Shown: in pieces, positions 34,336 through 43,343 of the stretch
How positions within the stretch are numbered: the stretch's first letter is position 1
How the letters are laid out: each line of letters begins with the position of its first letter
Assembly (NCBI GenBank): GCA_041736705.1
Contig: JBGSTC010000017.1
Span: 1-64,000, forward strand
DNA length: 64,000 bases
DNA from: GWE2-51-13 sp041736705
Lineage (GTDB): Bacteria > Bacillota_I > Bacilli_A > Erysipelotrichales > Erysipelotrichaceae
Direction of reading: 5' to 3'
Program-made: the position numbers and the translations under genes
The notes under the pieces: model-generated
What the model saw: the letters and a program-made list of their open reading frames with translations, nothing else
Told to the model about the DNA's origin: nothing
Database searches by the model: none

Positions 34336-34394
34336 TGGATACGAAAACAAGGATGAGGTAAGGGACGAGATGTCCGAAAGTCTACCCAGTCGAA

Positions 34395-35357
34395 CTAGAA
34401 AACGACGCAGACCGATTCAGGGGCGAAGACGTCTTTCTGAAGAAGGGACAATTGACCGGAGGCTTCATCCCGTTCAAAGAGCGTCAAGGAATCGCTATCC
34501 AAATGGGCGACCACCACGAATCTCCCGTCGGGGGAAAGGTTGAAGTCGCGCGGATGCTTCCCGTAGGTTGATATGTTTTGGATCGTTTTCAAGATACCGT
34601 CGTGATCGATCGAGAATACAGTGATCGAATCATGGCCGCGGTTGGAGACATAAAGGAATTTCCCGTCCGCACTGATCCGGATCGCCGCCCCCCACTTGAT
34701 TTGATCTTCGTTCACAGGCAAGGCGCCAAGGGTTTGAATCCGTTCAAGATGGTCGTCGTGTCGGATGAAGACGAGGACTTCGCTGCTCAGTTCCGTCAAG
34801 ACATAAAGTATGGGTAACGTGGGATGGACGATGAAATGTCGCGGGCCTTGTTTCGGTTGGGTATTGAAACTGTGTTTCAATACCAAGCGATCCGCTTGGA
34901 TCGCATACGTCAATACCTTATCCAGGCCAAGGTCGCAAACATAGACTTCGTCGAAACGGGGTTCGTACTTGATCATATGCGCATGAGACCCTTCGTCGTA
35001 GGTGATGCGTTGAAGGTGTTCGAGCCGGTTTTGCTTGGTCGAATAGAGGTCGATGTGCCCCGCATGATAGTTGGCGCTCATGACCAACTGCTTCTCAGGG
35101 ATGGCGTTGACGAAGCACGGCGGTGTATTTTCCTGGGTCACTTGATTGACGATGACGCCGTCCTGATACATCCGCAGTCCGCCTTGACCATTCTTCAAGA
35201 CCGCATAAAGGCGGTTCCGGTCGTATTCGAGATAGGTGCTGTTTTGAATCGGATGCAACAACGTCAGGTTTTCCAATCTCTTTCCCTGTTCGTTGAGTTC
35301 GATCGTATAGATGCCTTGGCTACTGCGTTTCGTGTAGGTTCCGAGTGTGATTTTCAT
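34395..35357 (-). CDS. Lactonase family protein (YbhE/6-phosphogluconolactonase-like)
   Basis: Seven-bladed beta-propeller of 320 residues in the YbhE-type lactonase family, which can hydrolyse 6-phosphogluconolactone in the pentose phosphate pathway. Typical stretches are KITLGTYTKRSSQGIYTIEL at the start, PTLPILYVLTELSSEVLVF, and the closing FNLSPDGRFVVVAHLDSDS. No signal peptide, so cytoplasmic. GAGGG precedes the ATG by seven bases. It is transcribed alone, divergent from lemA. Some family members act on other lactones, and no zwf or gnd gene is in view. Confidence 0.85.
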   Translation of the reverse strand: MKITLGTYTKRSSQGIYTIELNEQGKRLENLTLLHPIQNSTYLEYDRNRLYAVLKNGQGGLRMYQDGVIVNQVTQENTPPCFVNAIPEKQLVMSANYHAGHIDLYSTKQNRLEHLQRITYDEGSHAHMIKYEPRFDEVYVCDLGLDKVLTYAIQADRLVLKHSFNTQPKQGPRHFIVHPTLPILYVLTELSSEVLVFIRHDDHLERIQTLGALPVNEDQIKWGAAIRISADGKFLYVSNRGHDSITVFSIDHDGILKTIQNISTYGKHPRDFNLSPDGRFVVVAHLDSDSLTLFERDEASGQLSLLQKDVFAPESVCVVF

Positions 35358-35460
35358 GGTTTTTCCCTCGCATCCTTAGGATATCATATTTTATCGTCGA
35401 TTTCCTTGCCCGTACCCTTAAAATCAAGTGCAGCAAGGCGGTTTCTTGAATTGACATCCT

Positions 35461-35489
35461 TTTCACAGACAGTGGGATGGAGTATAATC
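35461..35489 (+). promoter_or_regulatory. Promoter of lemA-DUF2207
   Basis: TTTTCA (35461-35466) and a perfect TATAAT (35484-35489) are 17 bases apart, 38 bases before the lemA ATG. Confidence 0.7.
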
Positions 35490-35526
35490 AAACTATACAC
35501 AACCACTGTGTGATGAGGAGGAACCT

Positions 35527-36084
35527 ATGGAATACATTGGTTACATTCTGCTTGGTCTAGTCGTCGTCATCGTCTTTTGGATGATCGGCGCATACAACTC
35601 GCTCGTATCGCTGCGCAATCGCGTCGATGAAGCATTCTCCACCATGGATGTCTACATGGTCAAACGCTACGACTTAATCCCGAACCTGGTTGAAACGGTC
35701 AAAGGGTATGCGAAACACGAAAGCGAGACTTTGGAAAAAGTCATCGCCGCGCGTAACGCCGCCGTCGGATCGAAGACCATCGATGAAAAAGCCACCAACG
35801 AAGCAAGCTTCCAAGGTGCCTTGGGTCGTTTGTTCGCATTGGCCGAATCCTATCCGGATCTGAAGGCGAACGTGAACTTCTTGGAACTGCAGGGACAATT
35901 GAAAGTCGTCGAAGAAGACATCGCGCAATCCCGCAAGTACTACAATGGATCGACAAGGGAATTCAATACGACCTTGGAACGCTTCCCGACCAATCTGATC
36001 GCCGGGATGTTCGGTTTCAAACGTCGCCCGTTGTTCGAAGTGACGGACGAAGCTCAACGTCAGAACGTCAAAGTCCAATTCTAA
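35527..36084 (+). CDS. lemA: LemA family protein
   Basis: Membrane-anchored protein of 185 residues. One N-terminal span (about residues 4-22) is followed by the LemA helical bundle: NSLVSLRNRVDEAFSTMDVY, then KRYDLIPNLVETVKGYAKHE, and the late motif REFNTTLERFPTNLIAGMFG. The N-terminus is probably outside and the bundle inside or on the outer face, as debated for the family; role unknown, though linked to envelope stress and antigen display. GAGGAGG precedes the ATG. It forms an operon with the DUF2207 protein, a very common pairing. Confidence 0.93.
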   Translation: MEYIGYILLGLVVVIVFWMIGAYNSLVSLRNRVDEAFSTMDVYMVKRYDLIPNLVETVKGYAKHESETLEKVIAARNAAVGSKTIDEKATNEASFQGALGRLFALAESYPDLKANVNFLELQGQLKVVEEDIAQSRKYYNGSTREFNTTLERFPTNLIAGMFGFKRRPLFEVTDEAQRQNVKVQF

Positions 36085-36129
36085 ATCGAAAGGGGAGCAT
36101 CGTTCCCCTTTTCCCTTGAGGAGGGAATC

Positions 36130-38019
36130 ATGAGAAAACTGAAAGTACTTTGTTTAACCTTCCTGCTGGCGACGATCGGATTGATGGGGATGATTTCCCC
36201 GGTCCATGCGGAAGACGATGTCGTCATCAAGAACTTCAAGATCGACATGGTCGTGGACGAGAACGGGAAAATCACGGTCGAACAGACCATGGATTACCAG
36301 TTCAACATTTCCACGTCGCATGGGGCGGTGATCTTTTTACCCGAGAACTACAGTATGCAATGGACGATCGACGGTGAAACCTATGACCGCGATTATTACT
36401 TCCCGGTCCGCAATATCGGCGCGGGACAAGATCCGATCGCCGAGACCGTTCGTGAGAACGGTTATGTTACGATCTACATCGGGGATGAAGACGAGTATGT
36501 CCCGATGGGATTGAAGGTCTATACGCTCACTTATACAATCCAGATGCGCGACTTGGACCTCGACGGCTACCAAGCCTTCTATATGAACCTTGTCGGCCAA
36601 TATTGGGAAGACCGGATCGAGAACGTGGAGTTCTCGATCACGTTGCCGAAACCGTGGCCGAGCGACATCACCTTCTATGGCGGAATCGCGGGAAACAATA
36701 CCCCGTTGGATCTCCAATACACGATCGTCGGAAACACGCTGAGCGGTACCTACGACCAAGGCATTTCCTACGGTCAGGCGCTGACGGTGTTCAGCGAACT
36801 CCCGAACGATTTCTTCACCTTCATCCCGGCGACGGATTATTCGATTCCGGCCCTGATGTTTGCAATCGCGATGAGCGTTCTCGTCTTGTTGGCGTTCTTC
36901 AAGTTCGGGAAAGATGAACGGCCGGTCGAGACCGTCGAGTTCAACGCCATCCCCGGACTGAGCAGCGCACAGGTCGGATTCATCTTCGACGGATTCGTCG
37001 ATTCCCGCGATGTCCTTTCCTTGATCATCGAATGGGCGTCCAAAGGATACTTGACCATCACGGAAACCGGGAAGAGCGGATTCACGCTGACAAAACTGAT
37101 GGACATCCCCCAAAGCGAGATCCGTGCCGAAAGAACGCTATTCAACGCCTTGTTCATGGGTCGGACCGAAGTCACCAACAAGCAGTTGGAGAATACGTTC
37201 TACATGCATCTCCAACATGCCCAGGCCGATATCCAACGTCATTTCCAGGGGAATAAATCCCGGAACATCTACCGCAAGGCATCCACCGCGATGAAGTTCA
37301 TCCTCGGTGTCGTCTCCGTCATCCCGATCTACTTGGTCTTGGCGGCATTGGTTTACGTGGATACCTACATGGTCGACATGGCTTTGGGCCTGCCGATCAT
37401 CCTCTTGGTCTGCGGCATCGCCTTCAACATCCTCTTCTCGATCTTGCGTCAAAAATGGATCTCCCTCCGCCTAGTATCGCGCATCGGCGCCGGACTTGGC
37501 TTGGCCATCTTCGCCTTGATCGTCATCAGCGTCTTGCTTGGGATCTTCATCTGGATCCAAGCCCCGTTATGGATCTTGGTCGTCCTGCTTGGCTTACTGA
37601 CGTTCAACGCCCTGCTCATCAGCGTCATGGATAAGCGTACCCCCTTGGGGACCGAGTATCTCGGTCGGATCATCGGGTTGAAACGCTTCATCGAAGTCGC
37701 GGAGAAAGACAAGCTGGAAATGCTGGTTCGCGACGATCCGGAATACTTCTATAAGATCCTCCCCTACGCCTATGTCCTGAACGTTTCGGATGTCTGGTCG
37801 AAGAAGTTCGAATCGATCGCCATTCCGCAACCTTCCTGGTATGTCGGTTCCAATCCGATGAACTCCTACTTGTTCATGCGTAGTCTGAATCACACCTTAG
37901 GGAATATGAACCGATCGATGACTTCCGTCCCCCGTGCCAAAGGCGGCGGTAGTATCGGTGGCGGTGGTGGCGGCTTTAGCGGCGGCGGCTTCGGCGGCGG
38001 CGGTGGCGGTCACTGGTAA
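36130..38019 (+). CDS. DUF2207 membrane protein with glycine-rich tail
   Basis: Protein of 629 residues. A signal peptide (about 1-27, cleaved after VHA) leads to an extracellular beta-rich DUF2207 domain (about 30-235). A span at about 240-260 follows, then a cytoplasmic domain, two or three spans (about 388-500), and a C-terminal tail of Gly/Ser/Phe repeats ending GGGGGGHW. This layout is the standard for DUF2207 proteins next to LemA. Function is unknown; an envelope role is likely. AGGAGG lies just before the ATG, 45 bases after lemA, and a strong terminator follows. Confidence 0.9.
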   Translation: MRKLKVLCLTFLLATIGLMGMISPVHAEDDVVIKNFKIDMVVDENGKITVEQTMDYQFNISTSHGAVIFLPENYSMQWTIDGETYDRDYYFPVRNIGAGQDPIAETVRENGYVTIYIGDEDEYVPMGLKVYTLTYTIQMRDLDLDGYQAFYMNLVGQYWEDRIENVEFSITLPKPWPSDITFYGGIAGNNTPLDLQYTIVGNTLSGTYDQGISYGQALTVFSELPNDFFTFIPATDYSIPALMFAIAMSVLVLLAFFKFGKDERPVETVEFNAIPGLSSAQVGFIFDGFVDSRDVLSLIIEWASKGYLTITETGKSGFTLTKLMDIPQSEIRAERTLFNALFMGRTEVTNKQLENTFYMHLQHAQADIQRHFQGNKSRNIYRKASTAMKFILGVVSVIPIYLVLAALVYVDTYMVDMALGLPIILLVCGIAFNILFSILRQKWISLRLVSRIGAGLGLAIFALIVISVLLGIFIWIQAPLWILVVLLGLLTFNALLISVMDKRTPLGTEYLGRIIGLKRFIEVAEKDKLEMLVRDDPEYFYKILPYAYVLNVSDVWSKKFESIAIPQPSWYVGSNPMNSYLFMRSLNHTLGNMNRSMTSVPRAKGGGSIGGGGGGFSGGGFGGGGGGHW

Positions 38020-38026
38020 GCAAAAG

Positions 38027-38061
38027 AAACGCTTCTCTGATTTCTCAGGGAAGCGTTTTAC
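38027..38061. terminator. Terminator shared by DUF2207 and the convergent membrane gene
   Basis: AAACGCTTC and GAAGCGTTT arms with inner CTGA/TCAG pairing form a long stem, followed by a T run on the plus strand; it overlaps the end of the opposing gene. Confidence 0.85.
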
Positions 38062-38897
38062 TTTAGGGATTCGTCTTCGAGGTTGGGATATAGCACTTTG
38101 TATTGATAGACCATCCAGACGATGAGCAGGAGATGCAGGATGTCGTTTTCATTCAGCCAGATCTTGAAATCATGGTAGAGGACATTGGAGATCCCGGAGT
38201 ACAACCACGCGAAATAGGCGAGATTGAGAAGCAGGAAATAGATCCATGTGTTTCGAAGTTTCTTGTCCAGACCCTTGGATTTCCCTTGCAGACTCAGGAA
38301 GTAGAGAAGGATGGTCGGGGCAAGGAAGATCAGCAAGGCTTCGTAGGAGACCATGAAGGCGTTCGCAAGCCAGAGTCCCTTCATCAGCCATAACGTATAC
38401 CCAAGACAGCTGATCGCGGCGTAAACGGCCACGATGCGTCGTTGGCGAAGGGACTTCATACGGTAGACCATCCCCATTAACAACGCATTCATACTGAAGA
38501 TGGTGATTCCGAGATAGAGAAGTTCGACCCAACTGGTCTGTAGGCAAAAGTATCGGTTGGCGCACTTCAGTTCATAGCCGAAGGCTTGGTAACTGCTTCC
38601 GGCGACGATCGCACCGATGCCCCAAAGCACCATCCCGATCCCCCACCATACTCTGGAATTCTGATGCATGTGGTTCTTGAGGAAGTGGATGCCAAGCAGG
38701 ATCGTAAGTATCCCAAGCAGATAGACGAAAAACGTGGACGAAGGTTGGATCAAGACAAAGGAAAACTCCCCGAAGGTGAATCGGGCATAGGGCATTTTTT
38801 CGAGGAAACGGGTCGGCGTCAGTTCGGTCGTCAAGGATTCCAATTGCGAACATCCGCCGAACATGAAAAGTAAGCTTGTCATCCAGATTTTTTTCAT
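38058..38897 (-). CDS. Unidentified multi-span membrane protein
   Basis: Protein of 279 residues with no family that I recognise. The N-terminus MKKIWMTSLLFMFGGCSQ looks like a lipoprotein signal with Cys16, followed by a short outside segment and six further hydrophobic stretches (about 53-70, 84-104, 122-140, 153-175, 178-200, 217-235, 250-268). It is convergent with DUF2207 and lies downstream of nothing obvious; no operon partner is evident. The combination of lipobox and six to seven spans is unusual. It could be a 7-TM family enzyme or sensor, but no motif supports this. Confidence 0.7.
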   Translation of the reverse strand: MKKIWMTSLLFMFGGCSQLESLTTELTPTRFLEKMPYARFTFGEFSFVLIQPSSTFFVYLLGILTILLGIHFLKNHMHQNSRVWWGIGMVLWGIGAIVAGSSYQAFGYELKCANRYFCLQTSWVELLYLGITIFSMNALLMGMVYRMKSLRQRRIVAVYAAISCLGYTLWLMKGLWLANAFMVSYEALLIFLAPTILLYFLSLQGKSKGLDKKLRNTWIYFLLLNLAYFAWLYSGISNVLYHDFKIWLNENDILHLLLIVWMVYQYKVLYPNLEDESLK

Positions 38898-38955
38898 CGT
38901 CCCCTCCCATGATTTTCGTAATTTCAGTATACCTTATTTAGTCCGCGATTCCCCC

Positions 38956-38981
38956 ACAAAAAAAAGGGAACACGTCCCTTT
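38956..38981 (-). terminator. Terminator of secG-rnr-smpB
   Basis: The stem AAAGGGA/TCCCTTT with a 5-base loop is followed on the minus strand by a long T run; it begins at the last base of smpB. Confidence 0.85.
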
Positions 38982-39433
38982 TAGCGTTGATTCTTCAGCA
39001 CTTTATCGATCTCGCGTTTCGCATCGCGTTCTTTGGAGGCTTCCCGTTTATCATGGACATCCTTCCCTTCCGCCAATGCGATCTCCAGTTTCGCCCGACC
39101 ATCCTTTAGATACATCTGAAGCGGGATGACGGTGAATCCTTTGAGTTTGACTTTCTTCTGCAACTTGGCGATCTCCGCCTTATGCATCAACAGTTTACGG
39201 TCGCGTGTCTCTTCATGGTTGAAACGATTTCCGAATTCATATTGGGCGATATACATCTCCCTCACGAACGCCTCGCCGTCTTTGAACTCGATGTAGGCAT
39301 CCTTGAACTGGACCGACCCTTTACGGATGGATTTGATTTCCGTCCCGTACAGGACCATCCCGGCTTCATATTTCTCGACGATATAGTAATCATGGGTCGC
39401 TTTCCGATTAACGGATACGGTTTTTACGGCCAC
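38981..39433 (-). CDS. smpB: SsrA-binding protein SmpB
   Basis: Protein of 150 residues that binds tmRNA and delivers it to stalled ribosomes. Recognisable parts are VNRKATHDYYIVEKYEAGMV, GTEIKSIRKGSVQFKDAYIE, and LKGFTVIPLQMYLKDGRAKL, with the basic tail KRDAKREIDKVLK-like helix at the end (KERDAKREIDKVLKNQR). The start is a GTG at 39433, preceded by GGGGGAG; the longer open frame upstream reads into rnr. It overlaps the end of rnr by 26 bases, the usual rnr-smpB coupling. The partner ssrA is in this same window. Confidence 0.95.
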   Translation of the reverse strand: MAVKTVSVNRKATHDYYIVEKYEAGMVLYGTEIKSIRKGSVQFKDAYIEFKDGEAFVREMYIAQYEFGNRFNHEETRDRKLLMHKAEIAKLQKKVKLKGFTVIPLQMYLKDGRAKLEIALAEGKDVHDKREASKERDAKREIDKVLKNQR

Positions 39434-41570
39434 TTGCCACTCCCCCTTTATGCGCAGGCACCGTGGATTTACGTTTGACTTCCTCCGCAAGAAGGAAATC
39501 CACGGTCTTCTTCTCCTTACTTGCCCCGGAGACTTTGATTTTAAGTTTCTGTCCCAGGATGAACGTACGATGGGTCCGGCTTCCGCGTAGACTATGGAGC
39601 CTTGCATCGAACTCGTAATAGTCGTCGGTCAGATTCTGGATATGGACCAAGCCTTCGACCGTGTTTTCAAGCGAGACGAAGAATCCGAAACGGGTCACCG
39701 CACTGATGATCCCCCAATGGATCTCGCCGATATGGTCCATCATGAACTCGGCTTTCTTCATGTTTTCGACTTCACGTTCCGCTTCCACCGCATTCCGCTC
39801 GCCGAAGGACGTTTCAAGCGCATAGGTCTGCATGCCCTTTTCATCCTCGATCCGTGCGTTTTCATCCGGAAGGTTGAAGTGGTATTTCCGCAACATCCGA
39901 TGGACGATCAAATCGGGATAACGACGGATCGGCGAAGTGAAGTGAAGGTATTCCTTCAAGGCCAAACCGAAATGGCCGATGCATTTGGGGTCGTATTTCG
40001 CCTTCTGCATGCTTCTGAGTAACACCGTCGAGATGACATGGAACTCCGGACGGCCTTCGAACTTGGTCAGAAGTTTCTGAAGGACCCCGGGTTGGATGTG
40101 CGAGAGATCGCCTCTGAGCTTTTCCCCAAACGGCATCAAAATCTTCGAGAATTCCTGCAACTTTACCTTATCAGGGATTTCATGGACGCGATACAACGAA
40201 GGGATCTCCAACCACTTCATATGTCTAGCCACGGTTTCGTTGGCCAAGACCATGAAATCTTCGATGATCAATTCCGCATTGTCCTGTTTACGTGCCGAAA
40301 TCGAAAGCACCTTGCCGTTCTCGTCGACCTTGAATTTCGATTCGACGGTTTCGAAGTTGATCGATCCCATCCCTTCGCGTCGAGTACGTATGGCATCGGC
40401 CGCTTCCTTCATCAGAAAGAACAAGTCTTTGACTTCTTCGTATTGTTTGGTGACTTGCGGGTCGTGATCGAGGATTTTATTAACGTTACTGTAGGTCATG
40501 CGATAGTTCGACTTGATGAACGACGGGACGATTTCGTAGGTGTCCACGCTTCCGTTTGAATTCACGACCATGTCGCAAGTCAAGGTAAGACGCAGTACGT
40601 CGGGATGAAGCGAACATACGCCGTTGGACAGCGCTTGAGGAAGCATCGGGACGACGCGGTCGACCACATAGACGGAGGTGGTGCGGTGTTCCGCTTCCTT
40701 GTCGATCGGGGTATAGGCACGGACATAATGGCTGACGTCCGCGATATGGACTTGCAGATGATACTTGTCGCCGACCTTCTTGAGGCTGATGGCGTCGTCC
40801 AGGTCCTTGGCGTCTTCCCCGTCGATCGTGACGACGATCCGGTCGGTATAGTCCCTTCTTCCTTTTTTATCTTCTTCACGGACTTCCATCGGGATCTTCT
40901 CGACTTGGTCCATGACTTCCTGCGGAAACTTCGGTTCGATGCCATACTCCGCCAACACCGTCAACACATCCATCCCGGGTTCGTTCTTGTAGCCGAGGAT
41001 TTTATCGAGTTTAATGGTCAGCGGGTCGCCGTAGCCGACGATCTTCGCGACCAGAATCACGCCTTCGGTCACACGGGACAGGTCGCTTTGGGTAAAGACG
41101 ACTTTCTGGCGGATGCGGGGGTCGTTGACGACGTAGTCGAGTTTTCCGTCGACCCTGATCGTTTCGACGACGACCTGCGTCACCGCACGCTCGATGACTT
41201 TCACGACGATGCCTTCGCTGCTTCCGTCGTTATAGGTTTTCGGTTTCACCAACACGGTATCCTGATGCATCGCATCCTTCAACCCTGAGGAATGGATATA
41301 GATGGATCCTTCTTCCAGATCCACGAACCCGAACCCCTTCGCGTTGATACTGAGGACGCCGGTCTTCCACCCCGCATCCTTGGTCAGGATCACTTTGTCG
41401 TTGCGGGTCATCGTCAGCACCCCTTCTTCTTCCAATTCACGCACAGTCTGAAAAAAACGCTCGAGTTCGTCTTGTTTTGTTAAGCCCAACAGTTCAGCCC
41501 ATTGGGTCAGAGGATAGTAACGTTGTCCGTTCTCCTCCAGTTTTTCAATCAATCTTGTTTTGAGGTCCAT
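39408..41570 (-). CDS. rnr: Ribonuclease R
   Basis: 3'-5' exoribonuclease of 720 residues that degrades structured RNA and helps tmRNA-linked mRNA decay. Domains in order: N-terminal winged helix (about 1-65), cold-shock domains (about 65-230), RNB catalytic domain (about 235-560, with TIDGEDAKDLDDAISL holding the metal-binding aspartates), and S1 domain near 620-700 (GIISAVTRFGFFVSLENTVE), with a short basic tail. Length is normal. The gene follows secG by 50 bases, with a weak attenuator between, and overlaps smpB. Confidence 0.96.
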   Translation of the reverse strand: MDLKTRLIEKLEENGQRYYPLTQWAELLGLTKQDELERFFQTVRELEEEGVLTMTRNDKVILTKDAGWKTGVLSINAKGFGFVDLEEGSIYIHSSGLKDAMHQDTVLVKPKTYNDGSSEGIVVKVIERAVTQVVVETIRVDGKLDYVVNDPRIRQKVVFTQSDLSRVTEGVILVAKIVGYGDPLTIKLDKILGYKNEPGMDVLTVLAEYGIEPKFPQEVMDQVEKIPMEVREEDKKGRRDYTDRIVVTIDGEDAKDLDDAISLKKVGDKYHLQVHIADVSHYVRAYTPIDKEAEHRTTSVYVVDRVVPMLPQALSNGVCSLHPDVLRLTLTCDMVVNSNGSVDTYEIVPSFIKSNYRMTYSNVNKILDHDPQVTKQYEEVKDLFFLMKEAADAIRTRREGMGSINFETVESKFKVDENGKVLSISARKQDNAELIIEDFMVLANETVARHMKWLEIPSLYRVHEIPDKVKLQEFSKILMPFGEKLRGDLSHIQPGVLQKLLTKFEGRPEFHVISTVLLRSMQKAKYDPKCIGHFGLALKEYLHFTSPIRRYPDLIVHRMLRKYHFNLPDENARIEDEKGMQTYALETSFGERNAVEAEREVENMKKAEFMMDHIGEIHWGIISAVTRFGFFVSLENTVEGLVHIQNLTDDYYEFDARLHSLRGSRTHRTFILGQKLKIKVSGASKEKKTVDFLLAEEVKRKSTVPAHKGGVASGRKNRIR

Positions 41571-41596
41571 TGTATGCCTCCTTCCACATTGTATAA

Positions 41597-41616
41597 TAAA
41601 AAAGGCCTGTGCGGCC
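41597..41616 (-). terminator. Attenuator-like hairpin between secG and rnr
   Basis: GGCC/GGCC arms (41604-41607 and 41613-41616) are followed on the minus strand by seven T residues. The stem is short, so read-through into rnr is likely. Confidence 0.5.
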
Positions 41617-41620
41617 GATT

Positions 41621-41842
41621 TTATACGATTCTTACTAAAATCACCAGGACAAAGAATGCGATCCCCAGAACCAAGGTTAACCGGGAAATCGTCTTTTCCG
41701 GACCCCGTTCTTTCACGTTCGCGAACAGGTTCAACCCGCCGCTTCCGGAGAAGGCACTGCTGATGCCGTCGGACTTGCCGCTTTGAAGAAGTGATAATAG
41801 AATCAGTAGGACGGCGACCACCATCAGTACGATATCAAGCAT
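41621..41842 (-). CDS. secG: Preprotein translocase subunit SecG
   Basis: Small membrane protein of 73 residues in the SecYEG channel. It has two membrane spans (about 3-20 and 52-72) with the typical SecG linker LLQSGKSDGISSAFSGSGGL between them. AAAGGAGG precedes the ATG by 7 bases. secG-rnr-smpB is a widely kept order in Firmicutes. Confidence 0.95.
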   Translation of the reverse strand: MLDIVLMVVAVLLILLSLLQSGKSDGISSAFSGSGGLNLFANVKERGPEKTISRLTLVLGIAFFVLVILVRIV

Positions 41843-41871
41843 CGGAATCCTCCTTTACAGTTTGCCTATAC

Positions 41872-41900
41872 ATTTTATCAGATAACCATTCAAAAAACAA
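41872..41900 (-). promoter_or_regulatory. Promoter of secG-rnr-smpB
   Basis: Minus-strand TTGTTT (41895-41900) and TAAAAT (41872-41877) are 17 bases apart, about 30 bases before the secG start. Confidence 0.6.
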
Positions 41901-41998
41901 CAAGCGCATTTTCACATCCCCTTGTTTTTAACGGATTTTTGTGAGAGGTGGAAACGTAGCGATCAATAATCGTTTTATCCAAGACACATCACAAGGAA

Positions 41999-42027
41999 AA
42001 CACCCCTTCCGTTTGGGAAGGGGTGTT
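41999..42027 (-). terminator. Terminator of pgk-tpiA-eno
   Basis: A perfect 12-bp stem AACACCCCTTCC/GGAAGGGGTGTT with a 5-base loop is followed on the minus strand by TTCC-rich sequence. Confidence 0.85.
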
Positions 42028-42032
42028 TGGTG

Positions 42033-43325
42033 TTACTTAACGTTGAAGAAGCAGGATTTGCCCGGGAATACCGCGACATCCGCCAATTCGTCTTCGATAC
42101 GAAGCAATTGGTTGTATTTCGCGATCCGGTCGGTACGGCTCATGGAACCGGTCTTGATTTGTCCGGCATTGAAGGCGACCGCGATGTCCGCGATGGTCGT
42201 ATCTTCGGATTCACCCGAACGGTGGGAGACGACGGTCGTATAGTTGTTACGCTTAGCCATTTCCATCGCGTCGAAGGTTTCCGTCAAGGTACCGATTTGG
42301 TTGACTTTGATCAGGATCGAGTTGGCGATGCCTTTTTCGATGCCTTCCGCCAAGATGGCCGGGTTGGTGACGAAGAGGTCGTCCCCGACGATTTGGATTT
42401 TCTTGCCCAAACGTTCGGTCATCAGCTTCCATCCGTCCCAATCGGATTCGGCCAAGCCGTCTTCGATGGATACGATCGGGTACTTGCCGCAGAGATATTC
42501 GTAGTAGTCGACCATTTCTTTGGAACTCAAGGTTTGCTTGGTGCTCTTCTTCCAGAAATAGACTTTCTTTTCATCATCATAGAATTCGCTGGCTGCCGGA
42601 TCCATCGCCAAGGCGATGTCTTTACCCGGTACATAACCGGCGGCGACGATGGCTTCGACGATGACTTGCAGAGGTTCTTCGTTGTTTCCCAAGTTGGGGG
42701 CGAAGCCGCCTTCATCCCCGACGGAAGTCGCTTGGCCTTTGGCCTTCAAGACTTTCTTCAAGGCATGGAAGGTTTCCGCACCCATGCGCAGCGCTTCCTT
42801 CAAGGAAGGCGCGCCGATCGGCATGATCATGTATTCTTGAAAGTCGATGGCCGCATCGGAGTGCGCCCCGCCGTTGATGACGTTCATCATCGGGACCGGC
42901 AAGGTTTTTCCATTGAATCCGCCCAGGTATTTGTATAACGGCATATTGTAGTAGTCGGCCGCCGCGCGTGCGGATGCCATCGAAACGCCGAGGATCGCAT
43001 TGGCGCCCAACCGGGATTTGTCATGCGTACCGTCGAGTTCGATCATCAGTTTGTCGATGCCGTTCTGATCGGTGACGTCCATACCGACGACCGCGTCCGC
43101 GATGATGTCGTTGACATTGGAAACCGCTTTTTCAACGCCTTTGCCTAAGTAACGGCTCTTATCGCCGTCACGCAGTTCAAGGGCTTCGCGTTCGCCGGTG
43201 GAAGCTCCGCTGGGAACGATGGCGCGACCGAACGCACCGGAATCGGTGGTGACTTCTACTTCGATGGTGGGGTTGCCGCGCGAGTCGATGACTTCACGTG
43301 CGTAGACATCAATAATGATCGACAT
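42033..43325 (-). CDS. eno: Enolase
   Basis: Glycolytic enzyme of 430 residues that converts 2-phosphoglycerate to phosphoenolpyruvate. Family marks: YAREVIDSRGNPTIEVEV at the N-terminus, GAILGVSMA, the metal ligands in ALAMDPAASEFYD and SIEDGLAESDWDGW, the catalytic lysine region ILIKVNQIGTL, and SHRSGESEDTTIADIAV. AGGAGG precedes the ATG. It is the last gene of pgk-tpiA-eno, 18 bases after tpiA. The gpm and gap genes that usually complete this set are not in the window. Confidence 0.97.
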   Translation of the reverse strand: MSIIIDVYAREVIDSRGNPTIEVEVTTDSGAFGRAIVPSGASTGEREALELRDGDKSRYLGKGVEKAVSNVNDIIADAVVGMDVTDQNGIDKLMIELDGTHDKSRLGANAILGVSMASARAAADYYNMPLYKYLGGFNGKTLPVPMMNVINGGAHSDAAIDFQEYMIMPIGAPSLKEALRMGAETFHALKKVLKAKGQATSVGDEGGFAPNLGNNEEPLQVIVEAIVAAGYVPGKDIALAMDPAASEFYDDEKKVYFWKKSTKQTLSSKEMVDYYEYLCGKYPIVSIEDGLAESDWDGWKLMTERLGKKIQIVGDDLFVTNPAILAEGIEKGIANSILIKVNQIGTLTETFDAMEMAKRNNYTTVVSHRSGESEDTTIADIAVAFNAGQIKTGSMSRTDRIAKYNQLLRIEDELADVAVFPGKSCFFNVK

Positions 43326-43343
43326 GTGTTTATCCTCCTGGAA

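Noticed and set aside
36337..37113. Minus-strand open frame of 258 codons inside the DUF2207 gene
   Set aside because: The opposite-strand frame has clear domains and a signal peptide; this one has none and a composition typical of antisense frames.
39434..39607. N-terminal extension of smpB
   Set aside because: The extra residues read through rnr in another frame and are not part of the SmpB family; the GTG at 39433 has a good ribosome site.
40605..41288. Plus-strand frame of 227 codons opposite rnr
   Set aside because: It lies fully within the RNase R gene, whose catalytic motifs are intact on the other strand.
42027..42938. Long plus-strand open frame of 303 codons opposite enolase
   Set aside because: It is a mirror of the enolase gene, caused by codon bias on the opposite strand. 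It has no ribosome site and an unprotein-like composition rich in Asp, Arg and Phe.
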